The translations under genes were made by a program, and so were the position numbers. A stretch of DNA of 64,000 nt from an uncultured Acidobacteriia bacterium (GTDB lineage: Bacteria; Acidobacteriota; Terriglobia; Bryobacterales; Bryobacteraceae): the NCBI GenBank assembly GCA_903851195.1, contig CAINNJ010000033.1, positions 124,001 to 188,000 of the forward strand, in the 5' to 3' direction. Numbering within the stretch: position 1 is the stretch's first letter; each line of letters starts with the position of its first letter. The notes beneath the pieces are model-generated. The model saw nothing but the letters and a program-made list of their open reading frames with translations, did not search any database and had not been told where the DNA came from. Shown one piece after another: positions 60,524-64,000 of the stretch.

Positions 60524-60862
60524 ATGAAGAAAATCGAAGCGATTATCCAGCCGCACAAGCTCGAAGAGGTGAAGGAAGCTCTGAAAGCGGCCGGCGTGGA
60601 CGGCATGACCATCTCCGAAGTGCACGGCCACGGACGGCAGAAGGGTCATACCGAGACGTACCGGGGTTCGGAGTACAAGATCGACCTGCGACCGAAGATC
60701 AAGATCGAACTGGTGTTACTGGAAGCCGATCTGGACCGGGTGGTCGGGGTGATTATGGAGTCGGCGCGCTCGGGCAAGATCGGCGACGGAAAGATTTTCG
60801 TGTCGACGATCGACGAGGCGTACCGGATCCGGAACGGCGAAACCGGCACCGGCGCGCTCTGA
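60524..60862 (+). CDS. glnK: P-II family nitrogen regulatory protein
   Basis: MKKIEAIIQPHKLEEVKEAL; YRGSEYKID; GKIGDGKIFV; 8 bp from amt. Confidence 0.95.
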   Translation: MKKIEAIIQPHKLEEVKEALKAAGVDGMTISEVHGHGRQKGHTETYRGSEYKIDLRPKIKIELVLLEADLDRVVGVIMESARSGKIGDGKIFVSTIDEAYRIRNGETGTGAL

Positions 60863-60884
60863 CGTCATAATCCGGAAGGAATAA

Positions 60885-60939
60885 AATGCGGTTTGCTGGC
60901 GCGAGGAAACTTGCGGCGGCAAACCGCATTTCCTTTTTC
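60885..60939 (+). terminator. Intrinsic terminator after glnK
   Basis: AATGCGGTTTGC/GCAAACCGCATT 12-bp stem followed by TCCTTTTTC. Confidence 0.8.
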
Positions 60940-60965
60940 GGATCTGGCATGATGAATCAAACCCG

Positions 60966-61811
60966 ATGAAACGCGGTGAACTGATCCTCACGGCCATTTT
61001 CCTGCTCGCGGCGGCGGGGATGGCGCAACGTTTTGGCCGGGGAGGCGGAATCTCTTTCGAGGGCCATGATCAGGGTCCGAAGGCGGCGTTTCCCACCGGC
61101 GCCGAATTTCACTTCATCCGCGTGGAGTATACGGACCTGCCGCAGTTCCATCGCGGCTGGGGGTTCGGGTCCCGCAACGGCGAGGGGTCGGGCTGGTGGC
61201 TGGTGGATTGGCCCGATGCCGACGAGCACTTCACGGAAGGCGTGCAGCGCCTGACGCGGGTGAATGCGGGCGATCCGCGGCATATGCGGCTCACCGATCC
61301 GCACATTTTCGACAATCCCTGGATTTATGCGACGCAGACTGGCTGGTGGGGTCTGACGGAAGCCGAAATCGTGCGTTTGCGGGAGTATCTGCAGCGCGGC
61401 GGGTTCCTCATGGTCGATGACATGTGGGGGCCGGGCCAGGAGCAGTGGGAAGTCTTCACGTACACGATGAACCGCGTGTTTCCGGGCCGTCCCATCACGG
61501 ACATTCTGGAAAGCGATTCCGTGATGCACGTGCTCTACGACATTCAGGAAAAAGACCGGTCGTTCATTCCGGGAACGCGGCATCTGCGCCGGGGCGCGGG
61601 CGGCGGCGTGGTGGTGCAGCAGCCTCCGGGAACGAAGCCGGCCTGGATGGGCATCTACGACGACCGCAGCCGCATGCTGGTGGCGGTGAACTACAACACC
61701 GACATCGGCGATGCGTGGGAGTATGCGGATGCGCCTGAGTACCCGGAGCACATGACGGCTCTGGCGTATCGATACGGCATTAATTATCTGGTTTACGCGA
61801 TGACGCACTGA
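60966..61811 (+). CDS. DUF4159 domain protein, secreted
   Basis: FHFIRVEYTDLPQFHRGWGFGSRNGEGSGWWLVDWPDADEHFTEGVQRLT; LREYLQRGGFLMVDDMWGPG. Confidence 0.85.
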   Translation: MKRGELILTAIFLLAAAGMAQRFGRGGGISFEGHDQGPKAAFPTGAEFHFIRVEYTDLPQFHRGWGFGSRNGEGSGWWLVDWPDADEHFTEGVQRLTRVNAGDPRHMRLTDPHIFDNPWIYATQTGWWGLTEAEIVRLREYLQRGGFLMVDDMWGPGQEQWEVFTYTMNRVFPGRPITDILESDSVMHVLYDIQEKDRSFIPGTRHLRRGAGGGVVVQQPPGTKPAWMGIYDDRSRMLVAVNYNTDIGDAWEYADAPEYPEHMTALAYRYGINYLVYAMTH

Positions 61812-61832
61812 GGCGCTGGCGATACTGGGTTT

Positions 61833-62387
61833 ATGGAAAACCCGATCCGTCTGATCTCCTCCCGTCAGGTTCATGAGGGCAGGCTGGTGCGCCTGCGTGA
61901 AGACCGCGTGCTGCTGCCGCTGGGCACCGAAGCGCTCTACGAGTACGTCGAGATCAAACAGGGTTCAAGCACGCTGGCGATGGAGGACAACGGCGACGTC
62001 TGGCTGGTGCGCGAGTGGAAGTACGCGCTGGGGCGGCCAACCATCGAGGTGGTGAGCGGCGGCCTGGAACCTGGTGAAGATCCCGTGGACGGCGCTCGCC
62101 GCGAACTGCGCGAAGAGGCCGGCCTGACCGCTGCTGAGATGATCCCCCTGGGTCACGTGGACCCTTTTACGACGATGCTTCGCTGTCCCAACTACCTTTT
62201 TCTGGCGCGCGGGCTGACGCCGGTGCCGCACGAACGGGAAGAGGCGGAGATCATGGAACTGCTCCGCGTGCCGCTCGAAACGGCCGTCCGGATGGTGATG
62301 GACGGAGAGATCACCCACGGCAGCAGCAGCGTACTCATCCTGAAAGCAGCGGCGCTGGTAAACAAAGAAGCTAAGTTCACCGCGTAA
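61833..62387 (+). CDS. NUDIX hydrolase
   Basis: GGLEPGEDPVDGARRELREEAGL Nudix box. Confidence 0.92.
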   Translation: MENPIRLISSRQVHEGRLVRLREDRVLLPLGTEALYEYVEIKQGSSTLAMEDNGDVWLVREWKYALGRPTIEVVSGGLEPGEDPVDGARRELREEAGLTAAEMIPLGHVDPFTTMLRCPNYLFLARGLTPVPHEREEAEIMELLRVPLETAVRMVMDGEITHGSSSVLILKAAALVNKEAKFTA

Positions 62388-62652
62388 TCATGTTACTGCC
62401 CGACTGGTGCCCCGCGCTAACTTCCGCGTGGGGAAGCACGGAAACAAACCAATACTGAATGTTGCGCAGCACGCGCGGAGTAAGTCCGGCGGAGAGCCGG
62501 AAACTTTGCTCCGCATGCGGCAGCGGATCGCGCAGACTAACTTTCATCTCAAACGAGCCAGGCCGGGCGACAGTTACGTCGAACGTCCCCGGATATCCGT
62601 GCTGATCTGCGAGAGCCTGAACGACTCTCCGGATTTCCTTTTGATACGACAT
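62377..62652 (-). CDS. Small hypothetical protein
   Basis: MSYQKEIRRVVQALADQHGYPGTFDVTVARPGSFEMKV; longer starts possible up to 62706; tail-to-tail overlap with NUDIX gene. Confidence 0.45.
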   Translation of the reverse strand: MSYQKEIRRVVQALADQHGYPGTFDVTVARPGSFEMKVSLRDPLPHAEQSFRLSAGLTPRVLRNIQYWFVSVLPHAEVSAGHQSGSNMITR

Positions 62653-62739
62653 GGGTAATTCCAGCGTAGCCATAGCTGAAAATAATATCCATATGTAACG
62701 TTCCAAACAGGTATTACAACTTACGTAGTGTAAGTAAGT

Positions 62740-64000
62740 TTACTCCGGAAGCCCAAATGCAAGGATTGTTCCCCCCGCCGCGACCGCGATATATTCCTTT
62801 CCATCGAACTGGTAAGCCATCGGAGATGCTTTCCAGGTCTGGCTGGTCTGGAAGGCCCAGAGCAGCTTACCGGTAACGGCGTCGGCCGCGGCGAACGCGC
62901 CGCTGTCATCGCCAAAGAAGACAAGACCGGTGGAGGTGGCCAGCGTGCCGCCCCAGGAATCGGCGGTTCCCTGTTGCGGAAGTTCCCATTTCACGGCGCC
63001 GGTCTGCAGGTCGAGAGCGCGCAGGATGCGGCGGGCCTTGAAACCGGGATCGGTCTTCTCGGCGCCGCCGAGGAAGGCCTTACCCGCCTCCCATTCGGCC
63101 GGGCGCAGGGAGTAGATGGAGCACTTCTCGTTCGTCTGCATATAGAAGAGTCCGGTGGCCGGGTTGTAAGAAGGCGAATACCAGTTGGTGGCGCCGTCCT
63201 GGGAGGGGCAGACGCGGGTTCCCTTCTCAGTGGGCGCCTGGCCGGGGATCTTGACCGGTTTGCCGTCCGGGCCGATTCCGCTGGCCCAGGTCAGTTCCTT
63301 AATGAATTGTTTGGCAAGCAGCAGTTTGCCGTTGGTGCGGTCGAAGATATAGAAGAAACCGTTGCGATTGCCCTGGACGAGCAGTTTGCGGGGCTGGCCC
63401 TGCCAGGTGGTGTTAATAACGAGCGGGGTTTCCGTGGTGTCCCAATCCCACTGGTCGTGCGGCGTGGTCTGGTAGAACCACTTCATCTTGCCGGTTTTCG
63501 AATCGAGCGCGAGAATGCTGTCGGAATAAAGGTTATCGCCGCCGCGTTCGTCGCCGTTGTAATCGGGGCCGGGATTGCCGGTCTGCCAGAAGATGGTGTC
63601 GGTTTCGGCATCGTACACGCCGGTGAACCAGGTGGTGGAGCCGCCGTGGGCGATGTCGCGCCCTTTCCAGGTGTCGGCGTTCGGTTCGCCCGGAGCGGGG
63701 ACGGTCCAAGTCTGCCAGAGACGCTTGCCTGTGGTCTGATCGTAGGCGGAAAGAAAGCCGCGGACGCCTTCTTCGCCGCCGGCCGTTCCGCTGACCACCA
63801 TGTCGCCGACGATGATGGGCGCGGAGGTGGCGTTGTAGTTCTGGTGCCAGTCGGCCATCTCGGTTTCCCAGACCAGGGCGCCATCGGTGCGGTTGAGCGC
63901 GATCAGATGGGCATTGTCCGTGACCATGAAAATCTTCTCGCCCGCAATGGCGACGCCGCGGTTGTTACCGCCGGCCGCGTTGCCGACCAGCGAACGGGTG
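62740..64000 (-). CDS. PQQ-type beta-propeller protein (quinoprotein dehydrogenase-like), truncated by window edge
   Basis: GLVWETEMADWHQNYNATSAPIIV..., WGGTLATSTGLVFFGDDSGAFAAADAVTGKLLWAFQT; frame stays open past 63927 to the edge. Confidence 0.85.
   Translation of the reverse strand, partial: TRSLVGNAAGGNNRGVAIAGEKIFMVTDNAHLIALNRTDGALVWETEMADWHQNYNATSAPIIVGDMVVSGTAGGEEGVRGFLSAYDQTTGKRLWQTWTVPAPGEPNADTWKGRDIAHGGSTTWFTGVYDAETDTIFWQTGNPGPDYNGDERGGDNLYSDSILALDSKTGKMKWFYQTTPHDQWDWDTTETPLVINTTWQGQPRKLLVQGNRNGFFYIFDRTNGKLLLAKQFIKELTWASGIGPDGKPVKIPGQAPTEKGTRVCPSQDGATNWYSPSYNPATGLFYMQTNEKCSIYSLRPAEWEAGKAFLGGAEKTDPGFKARRILRALDLQTGAVKWELPQQGTADSWGGTLATSTGLVFFGDDSGAFAAADAVTGKLLWAFQTSQTWKASPMAYQFDGKEYIAVAAGGTILAFGLPE

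Overview
This is a 64 kb, GC-rich bacterial chromosomal window. The gene content (several Oar/CarboxypepD_reg-type TonB receptors, a YncE/phosphoesterase fusion, PEP-CTERM, DUF4159, an HspR-type dnaK operon) suggests an acidobacterium, possibly of the Solibacter/Bryobacter type; that is inference only. The left end carries a compact complex I operon, nuoA-C-D-E-F-(87 aa ORF)-G-H-J-K-L-M-N, which has no nuoB and no nuoI. Downstream lie a SYLF protein, a GH57 glycosidase, a beta-propeller/phosphoesterase, NadE, three TonB-dependent receptor genes and dnaK-dnaJ-hspR. The middle holds a DUF433/DUF5615 toxin-antitoxin pair beside a decayed UPF0175/PIN pair, then glyA, a glycosyltransferase, an XRE regulator, a cytochrome b/molybdopterin oxidoreductase pair, a GH20 enzyme, thiG, a tRNA-Met, RNase P RNA, an OmpA-like protein and thiO. 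The right end holds a PEP-CTERM protein, a HipA-like kinase, a histone-like Lys/Ala-rich protein, a LysM lytic transglycosylase, an EF-G paralogue, a two-component system, amt-glnK, DUF4159, NUDIX and a truncated PQQ-type propeller. Several non-coding signals were found by reading: a HAIR-like operator over the dnaK promoter, a 27-bp dyad before the XRE gene, a Shine-Dalgarno-masking hairpin before the OmpA-like gene, and a leader with mutually exclusive pairings before the lytic transglycosylase. I saw no CRISPR array, prophage, insertion sequence or convincing new defence system. The best candidates for something undescribed are the lytic transglycosylase leader RNA, the incomplete nuo operon with its embedded coiled-coil ORF, and the small Cys-rich/HTH protein at 33.1 kb.
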